NCBI GenBank assembly: GCA_021229015.1 | Contig: CM037783.1 | Location: 23,936,052 to 24,000,051 of the forward strand | Reading direction: 5' to 3' | Length of the DNA: 64,000 nucleotides | Source of the DNA: Solen grandis | Taxonomy: Eukaryota; Mollusca; Bivalvia; Adapedonta; Solenidae | In this document: positions 24,861 to 36,575 of the stretch, in pieces | Layout of the letters: every line of letters begins with the position of its first letter | Numbering within the stretch: the stretch's first letter is position 1 | The notes under the pieces: generated by a model | Databases searched by the model: none | What the model was told of the DNA's origin: nothing | The model's input: only the letters and a program-made list of their open reading frames with translations | Made by a program: the position numbers and the translations under genes

Positions 24861-25854
24861 GTCTGCTGACAACAAGACCATGTACTATATTGACTCCATT
24901 CCTCGGAAAGTATGGGCATACGATTTTGACATAACCACTGGAACAATGAGTGAGACGGTTTTCCACTAGCCTTTGTTAGATATATGACCTTTGCCTTATT
25001 GCCTTATTGGCCTATGTTTTAATTCAACACGTTGACTACATACATATATAATCCTAAAAATATGCATTCAATGCCTTATTTACTCAGATCAAATTCCTTT
25101 TCCTGGTTGTAAACTTTTCAACATTAAAATTTAGTCCAAAAAAATAGATATTGTCTGATCACAGAAAAATGAATATTATAAAGTAAAATAGTCCTTTCTC
25201 TTTGAAAATCTACAAATAGTAGACCATAACTGTTGAATTTCTCAGGTAACGAGCGCGTTGCTGTGGATTGCGAAAGCACACCGGGTTTACCAGATGGCAT
25301 GGCAATCGACACGGAAGGAAAATTGTGGGTGGCATTCTACTTTACCGGGAAAGTTATTCGTTTGACCCGGAAACAGGTGAGATGTCCTAAAATTTGGGGG
25401 TCTTGTTTTACTAGCGTATAACAGATAAATTATAAAAAAAAGTGAATTGGTGCACAAAATGAATCCATATCATGAAATCATGTGCTATTTCAGTATCTTT
25501 AGTAAATGTATAAAATAACGGGGATGACATTAAGGTAAATTTCCGGATACAACATATCCATTATCGATATTAATGTAGCAAAACACTATATAAAATTCTA
25601 AAATTCGTGGCGAGATTTTTTCCCCTTTTTTCATCCCAATATTTTCAGGAAAGGAGCTGACATCCATCAGCTTCCCAGCCCTTAGAACCACATCTTGCTG
25701 CTTCGGAGGCAAGACGTATGACGAGCTATATGTGACGTGTTGCAAAATTGACATGACGGAGGAAGAGAAAGAGAAAACACCGCTTGCCGGATCGGTGTTC
25801 AGGGTAACCGAACTCGGAGTCAAAGGGACACCGGCACCAGTTTATGAGGGTTAA

Positions 25855-26934
25855 TTTAGCCCGAGCAGCTTATTTCTTTAAACTTGTATATGAAATGTTC
25901 TTACAGGAGAGACAAACTGACGGGTTCATTTGAAGTCCATTGTATCCGATTGTGCCTGAAAGATTAAACTGAATCCAAATGAAGTACCAAAATCGACATG
26001 TATTGCAATAATTGTTATAATTTTTCAGGCGTTGGAAACATGTACTTTCAAAATCTGGTTCTAAAATGATTAAACTGTTTCATGTTTCACTATCAAATTC
26101 AGATCTGAATTCAAAAGTTAGGTAAGTCCATTGACCATTGGTTTTAATAAGTGTTTTATTTTTTGTACATTGGTCCAGACACAATGATTATTTTTGCTCG
26201 TAGTGTATTTTCCATGCATGTTTGACAGTATTTTCATCTGTAACTTACACATCACATTTTTAAGTTACAAATTATGAAAAAATATTCTGAAACAAATTAT
26301 TTTGATATGTTATTAAAATATTTAGAATGCAATCTTTCCAAATTTTAATGCTATGACTTTTTCCACATATTTTAGTAAACAGAGATGTTTTACCATAAGC
26401 TAAATCTCTTAAACAAGCATGGCGATCCTCTTTTTTAAATCATATATCTTTTCGTTATAGTCTAAAGTCATGAAGTGCCAAATTTTAGAAAAATCTTTCT
26501 GTTAAAAAAACGCTGAAAAATATTTGAAACGTGTTCAGTCCTTTGACTTTAACCATAATCCGATTAAGGGTTTGTCCGTAAGGGAGAATGCTGTTCTGTC
26601 GGGTATTCTGGCATGGACATATCGCCATTACAAACCAACTCTTCTTTGCACCCACACATTCGGCGGACATATCGATCGATGACTGGCCTCAAAACTGTTC
26701 TAAGTACATATAAAAATGAAAGAAAACGGAACAGTTTCGCGGTCATCCCGGTCCTCGAAATGGCAAGCTGTTATCTTGCCTGTGGTTGAGCGAGTCATCA
26801 TGCTAGTTGTTTGTAAACTTTAATTCAACATCCCAATGATAGTATTTAAATCATTTAGAACATTGACTATCTTAGGTTGTTATAGCGTTAATCACGGTAT
26901 ATATATAGAGAGAGACATGTGTCATGATATCGAA
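25855..26934. other. Intergenic region after regucalcin copy 2
   Basis: AT-rich, no supported gene. Short - strand frames near 26,485-26,746 have no recognisable motif. Confidence 0.35.
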
Positions 26935-27165
26935 ACATTGGGCAAACCAGTATCGTTCCCTTGCTTGGAGCTCAGCATATAATGGTTAGTTCCAGGACTG
27001 GTTGACCCGGTGTCAGGATAATGTGACTGGGTGTGGTATCATGCCACATGTCTACGGCGTGACACTGTAGTGTGATAGCTCTATATCTGTCATAAGTAGA
27101 CATCGTCTCCAAATGACTAAAATGCTGTCGGAGGGACGTTAATCCCAATAAACAAACAAACGAAC
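26935..27165 (+). mobile_element. SINE family B, body and tail
   Basis: Body landmarks CCAGGACTGGTTGACCCGGT and GACTGGGTGTGGTATCATGC, tail ending CGTTAATCCCAATAAACAAA and (ACAAA)n. The tRNA-like head is missing. Confidence 0.85.
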
Positions 27166-27669
27166 TGATTTCCGGTGGTGATTTATGTATAACATTCTGT
27201 CATACTGATATGTAAGATATCAGAGAGCATTGGGTTGCGTTGGCAACAAGAATTTTGTGAAAAGTGATGGACTTAAGTGCTTGATGTTATAGTGACCAGA
27301 ACGTGCGAAAAACTCAGTATTAAAGTACAATGTTTTCTAAATTTAGTATGTCAAGGACATAGGGAGCGCATTTTATATCTTGATTTCATTTAACTAGTTC
27401 ATGAAGGCGCGTAAACAGATCGTGATATTTTTACATGTGATATCATAATCTTATCAGATTAAGCTTGTGTTACTATAAGAAGTAAACGACACATTGAAAT
27501 CCAATTCTTTCACATTTTATGTATACGATATGCGAAATCAATGCTTTTTCCACCCAAGCCGGGTATATCGGAAGGACCGCAGGCTCCCAATTTCATAAAG
27601 AGAAGATTGTAAATGCAAAGCGACAAAAAGACACATTTATAATGGCGGCAGTATTCAGTGAAGACTAAT
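27166..27669. other. Spacer between two SINE B copies
   Basis: AT-rich; nothing recognised. Confidence 0.35.
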
Positions 27670-27985
27670 ATTCGATCGATCCCCGGCCGCGACATACCAA
27701 AGTTGTAAAAAATGGTACTGTTATAGCTCCCTTGCTTGGCGCTCAGCATGTAAGGGTAGTTGCAGGACTGGTTGGCCCGGTGTCAGTATAATGACTTGGA
27801 GTGGTATCATGTCATATGTCTACGGCGTGATACAGCAGTGTGGCAGCTCTATAACTGTCTCAAGTAGACACTAAAATACTATCGCAGCGACGGTAAACTC
27901 GAATACAATAACAACAAGTAGACATCGTCTCTGAATAACTGAAATACTCTCGGCAGGACGTTAAACCCAGCAAACAAATATGCGA
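27670..27985 (+). mobile_element. SINE family B with a nested SINE A tail
   Basis: Starts with the end of the tRNA-like head (TCGATCCCCGGCCGCGACAT) and runs through the family body to CGTTAAACCCAGCAAACAAA. It is interrupted at 27,871-27,914 by 44 bp identical in type to the 3' end of SINE A (CTATCGCAGCGACGGTAAAC), flanked by the 10-bp duplication CAAGTAGACA at 27,861-27,870 and 27,915-27,924. Confidence 0.9.
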
Positions 27986-28780
27986 ATATTTTGAATGAAA
28001 TCCGATTCCCCTCGAGAGACATGTACAGGTTTTCCCAATCGTTTAACACTAATTTGAGCCGGAGTGTTTTTACTTTGGCCGTAGGGATAATCATGTGAGT
28101 TTCTGTTCAAAATAAAGGTCTCAACGAAATTCTCAATGCTTTTACGGCACACCATCGAGAATATGCAGCGATTGACTGACTTTCCTTAATTTCTTCTTAA
28201 TAAAGTAACGAGTACAGAATGTGGGCGAAAATAGAGATTTATTACGTGGAATGTACAGCATAACGTACTCGTGTTGATGGATATTTATAGATTACGGAAT
28301 CTTACGAACTTTTCCGTAATGAGTAAGGTCAGTAATTTACAATCGTTTATCATGGGTAATTTTGCGGGTAATTTTTGACAAAAAACACATATTTAGATTG
28401 ATAGATTTAATTCCAAATAGAAGGACATAAACTCTTGTGACTACAATTCAGCAAAACATGGTAACTTGGGGAAATATGATACGCATACAGACATTTTGAG
28501 CATATTTAAACAAACAAGCATTCTGAAAGTACTGCTTAGGCAATACTAAGTCCTCAACCGGCAAATAGAAAACTAAGAACCCCAGTCTCTCTTCATGCTG
28601 CAAACAAGACAATTATTTATCAATACTTTTGAGTCAAAATGACAATAAATATAAACTCATAAGACTCCTAAGAGCCAAATAGCTAATCTGATGCATTTTG
28701 TACATGAATGAAAAAAAATATCATAAACAATTTCGTTTAGGGTTAGTATCTTGGCAAAAATATATTGGGTCCAATTCAGC
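27986..28780. other. Intergenic, nothing recognised
   Basis: AT-rich sequence without a supported gene or repeat. Confidence 0.35.
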
Positions 28781-29340
28781 ATGTACATATTTTTATGATT
28801 TTTTTCTAAATCCAAGGTCCAATATTTTTTCAAAAAATCAGCGAACTAAAACGAAACTTGAACTTGATCTGTAACTTATGGTGGTAGACTGACATACCAA
28901 ATATTATATCAATATCTGCAAGCGTTTAGGAAAAAAAGGTCCGGAAAATTGCTATTTTAAAAAAAAAATCTGTTAGTTTGTCCAAGGCCCCTAATTTCAT
29001 AAAAAATCAGTGGACTTGACCGAAACTTGAACTTGATCTGTAACTCATGGTGGTAGACTGACATATCAAATATTAGATCAATCTTTGTAAGCGTTTAGAA
29101 AAAATGTTCGGAAAACTGCTATTTTAAAAAGAATTTTTTCTAAGTCCAAGGCCCGTAATTTCAACAAAAATAAATGGACCGAAACGAAACATGAATTTGA
29201 TCTGTAACTCATGGTGGTAGACTGACAAGTTAAATATTAGATCAAAATCTGCAAGCGTGTAAAAAAAAATCCGGAAAACATAAGTGTGACTGACGGACGG
29301 ACGCAGTGCACCTATAGTCCCCTTCGGTGATACCAGTAGG
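28780..29340. repeat. Tandem array, ~167-bp unit, three units
   Basis: The block TTGATCTGTAACT-ATGG (T or C at the gap) and GTGGTAGACTGACA recurs at about 28,862, 29,030 and 29,197. It ends in GACTGACGGACGGACG and GGGGACCAATAAAC-type sequence. Non-coding. Confidence 0.85.
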
Positions 29341-29587
29341 GGACCAATAAACAAGCAAATATTGCCGGCTTGATTAACCAGCTAATACGTTAAAGAAAGA
29401 ATATTTTTACATGTATTATATCTATTCGACTTCATACCTTATGATTCTTTAAGATACATCGCCAGGCTTTTACTTGTTCGTGTGATACATGTATTTAGAT
29501 ATTTAATTTAATTCTGATGGTGTCGGTCGTATTTTTTTTTTTTTTTTTGCATTTATAAACAATTGTGAAATTAAAGTCATCACATTT

Positions 29588-29687
29588 NNNNNNNNNNNNN
29601 NNNNNNNNNNNNNNNNNNNNNNNNNNNNNNNNNNNNNNNNNNNNNNNNNNNNNNNNNNNNNNNNNNNNNNNNNNNNNNNNNNNNNNN
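29588..29687. other. Assembly gap (100 N)
   Basis: Exactly 100 N, probably a placeholder of unknown true length, after a poly(T) run at 29,531-29,548. Confidence 0.95.
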
Positions 29688-30699
29688 GAAACATTAATTT
29701 ATTTCATTGTGAAATGCATTGATCAAAAATTAATTACTGGATACCACTTATGTATGCATCTGATTAGCTGAAAAACATATCAAAAAAAAGTTACTGGCAT
29801 TTGAGGGTGTTACAAAATATATTTAATGTTGACAAACGTCGAGGAACTATTTAAACAAGTACAGACAATGGTATATCTTTGAACTATTAACCCTGCTTGC
29901 CCAACAAACAGAAACACAAATATAGTAGAAGCGTACAGTTCAATATGCTATTTGCAGATCACATTGAAAACAAGCGAATGTGCGAAACAACGTAGATACT
30001 GGTATTAAACAACATGCAAGTCAAATTCATAATAGTGCCAAATCGTATTCTTATACGGTACACTATATTGTTACAGCTGCTGCTTTGGCATATGTGTTAA
30101 ATGAACCAGAAACAATCGTTTATACTATACTAACGTAATGGTGTTGAAATATCTTCTTTCACAAACTGATTAAAGAACACGTTTCAGCCTATCACTGGTA
30201 CTAAGTTTTAAAACATGGCGTCATAATATAGAAATGAAACACATTTTATTTTTTATAATCTCAAGTAGTTTATAATGAGAAAATACTCAATAACTGGTTT
30301 AGATAGAATCTAAATCGACACCCTGAGGTTAGAATGACTCATCAAAATGACAGACTGATCAGTACAATTAATCTTTACTACCCTCAATGGATCGTCAGTT
30401 ACGAAACAGTGGTACAAATAACAATGACTATTAAAAATAGCGGGAATCAATATGAAATGTAAGTATGCATGTATCATGACAAAGCATACGTGTACCAATA
30501 AAAAAATGACACTCACATAGATATGGGACCAATTGATAAACGAAAGAAATGACGTCACATGCAACATTTTGAACTTTCTGAAAGACCCTCAATGCGTGGG
30601 TGATATCGTATACGTATATATATCAAGGTAGTGATGTTTATAACACGCTGCAGTGTTGAAATAACGGACTGTAGTACCCACATCCGACATAACTAAGTC
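29688..30699. other. Upstream region of the SLC5-type gene
   Basis: AT-rich with no recognisable gene. The last 100 bp contain a TATA-like box and the likely transcription start of the next gene. Confidence 0.4.
30615..30622 (+). promoter_or_regulatory. TATA-like box upstream of the SLC5-type gene
   Basis: TATATATA, 78 bp before the start codon, within a tract of related sequence (CGTATACGTATATATATCAA). Position fits a core promoter with a short 5'-UTR, but AT-rich DNA produces such matches by chance. Confidence 0.35.
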
Positions 30700-32628
30700 A
30701 TGGCTTTCAGCGGCAGCATTTCACTGGTTGATTACATCGTTTTCATCTTAGGTGTCGGTATGTCTCTACTGACGGGAACATTATGGGCTTACAAGGACCG
30801 ACATCGGAAATCATTGCTCCACTTCCACAGGGCTGGTGGAAAACTGAAGGCACTTCCGGTAGCTTTATCGTTGTTAGTGACCTACGAGTCTTCAATTTTC
30901 TTTCTTGGTTATCCAGCGGAAGTCTATACAAACGGTTTGATATACTGGCTTCAAAATGTTGGAATGTTGTTTGGATACAGTTCACTGTTATGGGTTAGCG
31001 TACCACTTTTTTATCCGCTTAAAATAACAAGTGTGTTTGAATATCTGCAAATGCGTTATGAATCCTTAGTAATTCGTCGCATAGCCACATGCCTCTCTAC
31101 GACCGTGTTGTGCTTCTATGCTGGTTTTGTCCTATTTGGTGCTTCAACGGCACTCGTATCTGTGACTGGGATTCCAAGCTGGTGTTCAATTTTGGCCCTA
31201 GCATTTATTGCGATAATTTATACAGCACTAGGTGGCATCGCGGCAGTCGTGGTTACAGACGTAATCCAAGGATGTGTTATGATTGTTGCCATCGCCGCAG
31301 TGTTGATATACGGAACAGTGAAAAGTGGAGGAGTGAGTACAGTCATTGCTGTGAACGAAGCAAGTGGAAGACTGAAGCTTTTCGACTTTGACCCAAACCC
31401 ACATGTACGTCATACGTTTTGGACACTTGTTTTAGGTAATTTCTTTATGACCGCAGGGTCATCATGCAGTCAAATGGTCATTCAACGACTTAATTCTACT
31501 GAATCAATGCAGGAGGCAAGGCGGGTTGCATATATAGCAATACCCGCATTTTTCCTCCTGCAAACGCTTGGCATGTTAGAAGGTAATGTGGCTTTTGCAT
31601 ACTTCAGTGTTAAAGGATGCGATCCACTTGCATCAGGACTATTGTCAAACCCAACCCAGATCATGTCTTACTTTGTCTCTGATCTCTTCAAAGATGTACC
31701 CGGGGTGACTGGATTGTTCCTTGCAGCTCTTTGCAGCGCTTCACTTAGCACGATATCCTCTGCACTAAGTGGTATATCAGCAATGATATCGATCGATATC
31801 ATTAAACCTAGGGCAAAACATCTATCTGATGAAAATCTTACCACAGTATCCAAAATCATCGTATGTTTCTTTGGCGCTTTGTCGATTAGTTTCGCCATCC
31901 TAATTAGTAGAACAACGGTACCTATTTCAGAAATCGTCAGTTGTGTACTAGGAGGGATAGATGGACCATGCGTTGCAATATTTTTCATATCAATGTTTTG
32001 TAGCTTCACGACTAAACGTGGCATTGTAGTCGGGGCAATAGCAGGATTGACATTTGGTATTTGGCTATCAGCAGGTTACAATTTCTCACCTGGTCGGAAG
32101 CGTACTCCATGGTTACCACTTGGACCAACTGACGCATGCCATGTGTCTATCAACTCATCTTGGACCACAAATGCATCACTTGAAGTTGTTTCCACTCAAC
32201 CAACAGAATATAATAACACCATTTCATTATCAGGATTACCTGATGAATCTAGAGATGACGACAATATTACTGGGCTTGACAATTTTTATTCTTTATCTTA
32301 CATGTACCTTTTTGCATTGTCTTTTCTTGTCACTATGGTGACAGCACTCCTCGCAAGCAGACTTACAAGAGACAAAAATAGAATGGAAGTCCCTGAAGAG
32401 CTCATATTATCACCATGTAAATATATTCGCAAAAGCTTGGCTCGGTTCCATTGTAGCTTTCTTTCTTGTAGGCCTTGTCTATCAGGCAAGAAACATCATA
32501 ACGTTGCAGTTTCAGAACAAGAGGCGAGAGATAACGAAGATAAGTTAGATGGCACCAGTATTGAGCAGCTTGATTCTGAACGTGAAAACACAGTTCTCAC
32601 AAGAAAAACACTGTTAGACAATGCCTGA
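30700..32628 (+). CDS. SLC5-family sodium-coupled solute transporter (SMCT/SMVT-like), intronless
   Basis: A single open frame of 642 codons; ATG at 30,700 with G at +4. The protein is a multi-pass membrane carrier with about 13 predicted hydrophobic spans in the sodium:solute symporter fold. Family features visible: the first span region VDYIVFILGVGMSLLTG, the TALGGIAAVVVTDVIQG block after span 5, and CSASLSTISSALSG, which contains the serines of the sodium site. Several N-glycosylation sequons (NSS, NAS, NNT, NIT) lie in the loop at about residues 480-525, before the last span; the C-terminal ~90 residues are polar and cytosolic. Closest in layout to the monocarboxylate/multivitamin carriers (SLC5A8, A12, A6); the substrate cannot be told from sequence. 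The absence of introns suggests an old retrocopy or intron loss. No lesion seen. Confidence 0.92.
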   Translation: MAFSGSISLVDYIVFILGVGMSLLTGTLWAYKDRHRKSLLHFHRAGGKLKALPVALSLLVTYESSIFFLGYPAEVYTNGLIYWLQNVGMLFGYSSLLWVSVPLFYPLKITSVFEYLQMRYESLVIRRIATCLSTTVLCFYAGFVLFGASTALVSVTGIPSWCSILALAFIAIIYTALGGIAAVVVTDVIQGCVMIVAIAAVLIYGTVKSGGVSTVIAVNEASGRLKLFDFDPNPHVRHTFWTLVLGNFFMTAGSSCSQMVIQRLNSTESMQEARRVAYIAIPAFFLLQTLGMLEGNVAFAYFSVKGCDPLASGLLSNPTQIMSYFVSDLFKDVPGVTGLFLAALCSASLSTISSALSGISAMISIDIIKPRAKHLSDENLTTVSKIIVCFFGALSISFAILISRTTVPISEIVSCVLGGIDGPCVAIFFISMFCSFTTKRGIVVGAIAGLTFGIWLSAGYNFSPGRKRTPWLPLGPTDACHVSINSSWTTNASLEVVSTQPTEYNNTISLSGLPDESRDDDNITGLDNFYSLSYMYLFALSFLVTMVTALLASRLTRDKNRMEVPEELILSPCKYIRKSLARFHCSFLSCRPCLSGKKHHNVAVSEQEARDNEDKLDGTSIEQLDSERENTVLTRKTLLDNA

Positions 32629-34407
32629 TCAAAATGTATTTTATAGCAACATTTTATATTATACTCATCTTATTTTCATCTAGGGCCTTTTCTTAGGTAT
32701 CTAACTAGCATTTACTGTATATTTTTACAAATACGTTTACGACAATGCAAAATGTTCCATTTGATGATCTGCCCGACGTTTATCCAGCTTAAGATAAATA
32801 ATACTACAGGGAAGTCTGTACAACTCAATGACATACACAAGTAAGTGCTTAAAAAATTTCGAAATACAAATAGGCCTATAAATCATGGAGTTTTCATGTG
32901 GGTTAGCAATATTTACAATCATTTCCACAAATGACATTCTTAACTTTATGATCAAACCAATTCAAAAGATTAACTATACCTGTACTATGATTGGCTGGTG
33001 TACGCTTGTATATATTTAATAAACTAATTCTATTTAATTATTTGTATATATGAAAGGTCTTATTAGTATCTGACTGTTACCAATTTATCCGGCTGCCCAT
33101 TTGTCTGATTCTTTTTCTGACTGTATCAATTTTTATTTATATGCATTGTTTTTGCTTAACTATCTTTAAATTGCAAGATAAGATTGTATGCACATATTGC
33201 TTTTATAACGTTTAAAACAACACTTGTGTGTGTATGAATTAAAGGCCCATTATATTTCGTAATGATGAAATTTAAATGAAAATGGAAAGTTAAAATAAAA
33301 TTGACCTATTGTAGACTAAATAACGCAAATGATACATAATGTGCAAATATCAGCTGTAAAATAACAGTTAAACGTATTAAAAATGTTGGTCAAATTACGC
33401 CATTTAGTTTTATGGATGATGATGCATTGGCGAGTATTCCTTTAATCGGAAATAACTTGAATTTGAAAATCCGCTGAAGAATGACAAATTGTTTATCCGC
33501 CACGTCATCAATTTATGCGCTCGCGATTTGTTCACGTAGATGTACGGAAAGTCCATTGAAAACGTCAGAAAATTGACGAAAAAAAGCGGAATATGCAAAT
33601 ATTTTTGTAAACAATTGAATTATCTATATTTATGCATTTTCGTAATGTTGTCTTCAACGGGGATGTACAAGTTGCATATGTCAACAAATCTGTAGCACAC
33701 ATTTTGCTTTACTGTCCGAAAAATAAACACTGCACTTGGAAGAATAATGGGTCTTTGATTAGATGATGTGTGTTACAGTGCATTAAGCCTGTCAGACGTG
33801 TATCAATATATTTGTGGAAAGTATTTATGAAACGCAAACATGCTAAGCATTTAAAAGAGATCTGAGAAATATTGTAAGCTAGAACATGGCAAATTGTAAA
33901 GTATTCCCACATCCTTTGTGTATATGCATGTTTTTGTATGTGTAAGAAAGATGAGATCTTTAATGTTTTGCACTTGGAAGAGAACAATATACATTATTGT
34001 ATATATGCATGATTTGTATGTGTTAGAAAGATTTGCACTTTGAAGAAATCAGAATACATTATTTTTTTCATTTAGTTGCATTATATATTTTAATATTATT
34101 ATCTCTAAAATTGCATATCTTTTTTTCTCATCAATATTATTCTTCTCTTTTGCTTTGTCTTCAGCAATAAACATATATGCAAGTAAGCATAATCAGTGTT
34201 TGTCTGAATTTCATATTCCTCTTCTGCATATTGTTTGAACCGATCAGATACATCGTCCTGAAGCCCAAAATGTTTATCCAATATTACGCTTCACAATGAT
34301 TGCAAGATGATGTTTTGAAAAGCATCGCATGAATTGTTATGTCCCCATCATGAGTAAAAGATAACAACTGCATGCCTACTTGCCTCTACATTCAGCAGTT
34401 ATCGTAG

Positions 34408-34411
<4 letters not shown>
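32629..34411. other. 3' flank of the SLC5-type gene
   Basis: AT-rich, no further gene. A short near-repeat lies around 33,897-34,060 (two stretches containing GCACTTGGAAGA or GCACTTTGAAGA and ACATTATT). Confidence 0.4.
33018..33023 (+). terminator. Candidate poly(A) signal for the SLC5-type gene
   Basis: AATAAA, 390 bp after the stop codon. Confidence 0.4.

Positions 34412-34459
<48 letters not shown>
34412..34459. repeat. (AT)n microsatellite
   Basis: 48 bases of AT, just upstream of a SINE A copy. Confidence 0.95.
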
Positions 34460-34460
<1 letters not shown>

Positions 34461-34485
34461 TAAGAGATTACCCAGAAGTGGGATG

Positions 34486-34738
34486 AGGGGCCGCCGTGGC
34501 CGAGCGGTTACAGTCGTGGACTACAAATCTCTCAGCCCTCACGCTGTGGGTTCGAATCCCGGTTGGGTCATTCGGTTTTTCATGTGAGGAAGCCTTCCAG
34601 CTGGCTTGCGGTAGGTCGGTGGTTCTACCCGGGTACCTCCGTGTACTCGGGGTCTTCCTCCACCTGTAATTAGCTGGACGTTGCTATATGATTGAAATAC
34701 TATCGCAGCGACGGTTAACCCCAATACAACAACAACAA
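34486..34738 (+). mobile_element. SINE family A, full copy with target duplication
   Basis: Same head (GGGGCCGCCGTGGCCGAGCG), B box GGTTCGAATCC and body as the copy at 1,839. A 13-bp duplication CAGAAGTGGGATG flanks it at 34,473-34,485 and 34,739-34,751. Confidence 0.92.
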
Positions 34739-34969
34739 CAGAAGTGGGATGTTTTCCAATATGAAACCCTTTTTGTGGGGTTGTGAAAAATAGTGGGGTG
34801 TTTATATCACCCACTTTTTCTCGACCCGATTTTCATGCAGTATTTACAGTATTCAAGCCATCAAGTACAAAATTGAAACATTTAGGTTTCACATGGAAAC
34901 TATATATATGCGCTCGTAGCATTGATTCCCTTTATCCAACCATCACAGTCCAGTAGTGAAAATTTTTTA

Positions 34970-35140
34970 AAAAAACCCCTTTTTAATTAAAATAAATATA
35001 CACAAAATTTACCAGAATTATTTTTAAAGTTTAATTTAACTTTACATTTAGTGATATTCAAATAATCCTAAAATTGCCAAAATTTGCGTTTTGCAAATAT
35101 GGGGTGTATACATGTATATACATTTCCTAAGCATATATTT
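34970..35140. repeat. Paralogous empty site of the SINE at 1,839
   Basis: Collinear with the flanks of the first SINE A copy (1,770-1,838 and 2,096-2,190). It has a single ACATTTAGTGA at 35,044-35,054 where the other locus has two copies around the SINE. Confidence 0.9.
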
Positions 35141-35764
35141 CACTCTGCACTTCGGTATATGCAGTGTGATTTCTGGCTTAATAACATGTCTATTCCCTTT
35201 CACCGCAGAAACACAAAACTGTATTCTACCCAAGAACATATGAGAGTAAATTGATATGGCTTATCGGGATGATCCGCTGTGTGTGGGGATGATAAGTAGA
35301 TCTTTCTGTGAGAAGCGTTATTATAGTTTCATGGTCAATAAACAATTGCATGGTTGGTGCTTGTAACTATATAAGAAAAACTGGGATGATTTCGTAGAAA
35401 GCCGTCGTTATAAGTATGATTGTATTCTTTGATTCTCCATTTTACGGCTGTGCATTCTTCTGAGCAATTTTCATAAAAAAACTCATATTAAAACAAACAA
35501 AAAATCAACTGCTGTTATTCAAACCTTGCAACATGCCAAACTACCGTAGACCTTTTCTGTTTCACATTCCTTGCAATCTATTACATGTATTTCGAAACAT
35601 TCAAGACACATACATGAAATGTTCAATCCACGATTATTTTATCAGTCTGAGAAAAAAAACTATTTATATGTATGAAATAACTTAATGTTGTGGTTGTTAT
35701 CTATGTCTTGGACGAATTAATACCGACATTACATATCAAAGTTTTAGTAATTTTTGTGATATTT
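35141..35764. other. Intergenic, nothing recognised
   Basis: AT-rich sequence; no gene supported. Confidence 0.35.
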
Positions 35765-35965
35765 AAGTGTGTTACCACACTGCAGTATCACGCCGTAGAC
35801 ATGTTGCATGATGTCACATCAAGTCACATTATCCTGACACTGGGCCGACCAGACCTGGAAAGACAATTATATGCTGAGCGCCAAGCAAGGGAGCTACACT
35901 GGTATCATATTTTGCGATTTCAGTTGTCGGGATCGAAACCACGACCTCCTGAGTGTAACAATGGA
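35765..35965 (-). mobile_element. SINE family B, partial
   Basis: Reverse orientation: CAGTATCACGCCGTAGACAT, CACATTATCCTGACACTGGG and the head end GGGATCGAAACCACGACCTC. The tail is missing. Confidence 0.8.
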
Positions 35966-36329
35966 TTTGCATCACTCCTTTCATCAATTTGAAGAAAAAA
36001 AAATGAATTCGTGTGTTTTTGTCTTGTGTGAGTCTTATAAATTTAAAATTAGAATTGGATAAGTGCACATTTTCTGCTTTCATACTCTTTGAGTTATGCT
36101 CAGGACAAAAATTGGGACAGACAAACGGACAGACAGACAACTCTGACAAAAACAAAACATTTCCCCCATATAAATATAGGAGGAGACATAATAAAAAGGA
36201 AGTACCATATTAAAAGCCCACATTAGCTTGATATCTGATCATGAGCATAATGCATAATGCATTACACCGAGAACACTGATTGATAACTTAAAGATTTTAA
36301 TGTACACTTCCATCATTAATGGGCATGCT
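35966..36329. other. Spacer between SINE copies
   Basis: No gene. Contains GGACAGACAAACGGACAGAC-type simple sequence around 36,114. Confidence 0.35.
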
Positions 36330-36575
36330 TGACTTGACTATCTGAGTTTACCGTCGCTTCGACAGTATTTCAGTCATATAGCGACGTCCAGCTAATTACG
36401 GGTGGAAGAAGATCCCGAATGCACGGAGGCATCCGGGTAGAATCACCAACCTACCGCAAGCCATCTGGAAGGCTTCCTCGCATGAAAATCCGAATGACCC
36501 TGCCAGGAACCCGCGCGGTGAGGGACTGAGTAAGTGTTAAAGTCAGCGACTTTTCCCTCTCGGCCCTGGAGGCCC
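36330..36575 (-). mobile_element. SINE family A, subfamily with (TCAAG)n tail
   Basis: Reverse copy of the family A body; the head begins GGGGCCTCCAGGGCCGAGAG and the 3' end is TCAAGTCAAGC instead of a CAA-rich tail. Shares this tail with 37,298-37,448. Confidence 0.85.

Larger units (their letters stand above)
22180..25854 (+). pseudogene. Regucalcin / SMP-30, copy 2, disrupted by hAT insertion and a 1-base deletion
   Basis: Exons match copy 1 in order and phase: 22,180-22,336 (157 bp, same length); 22,752-22,931 (180, same); exon 3 split as 23,522-23,656 and 24,869-24,949; 25,246-25,376; 25,649-25,854. Removing the transposon and one 8-bp target copy leaves 135+81 = 216 bp, exactly the length of exon 3 in copy 1. 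Exon 4 is 131 bp; against copy 1 it lacks a five-codon block and one further base at about 25,361-25,363 (CGTTTGAC against CGATTTGAT), which shifts the frame into exon 5. Metal-ligand motifs GEGPHWDE, RFNDGK, ISNGLAWS and LPDGM remain, as does the substrate-contact Arg. As assembled it cannot encode a full protein; a polymorphic insertion or a base-call error remains possible. Confidence 0.9.

Noticed and set aside
26485..26746. Small - strand protein gene
   Set aside because: Two overlapping short frames with no start context, domain or conservation evidence.
31668..32024. 118-codon - strand gene inside the transporter
   Set aside because: Antisense shadow of the SLC5 reading frame.
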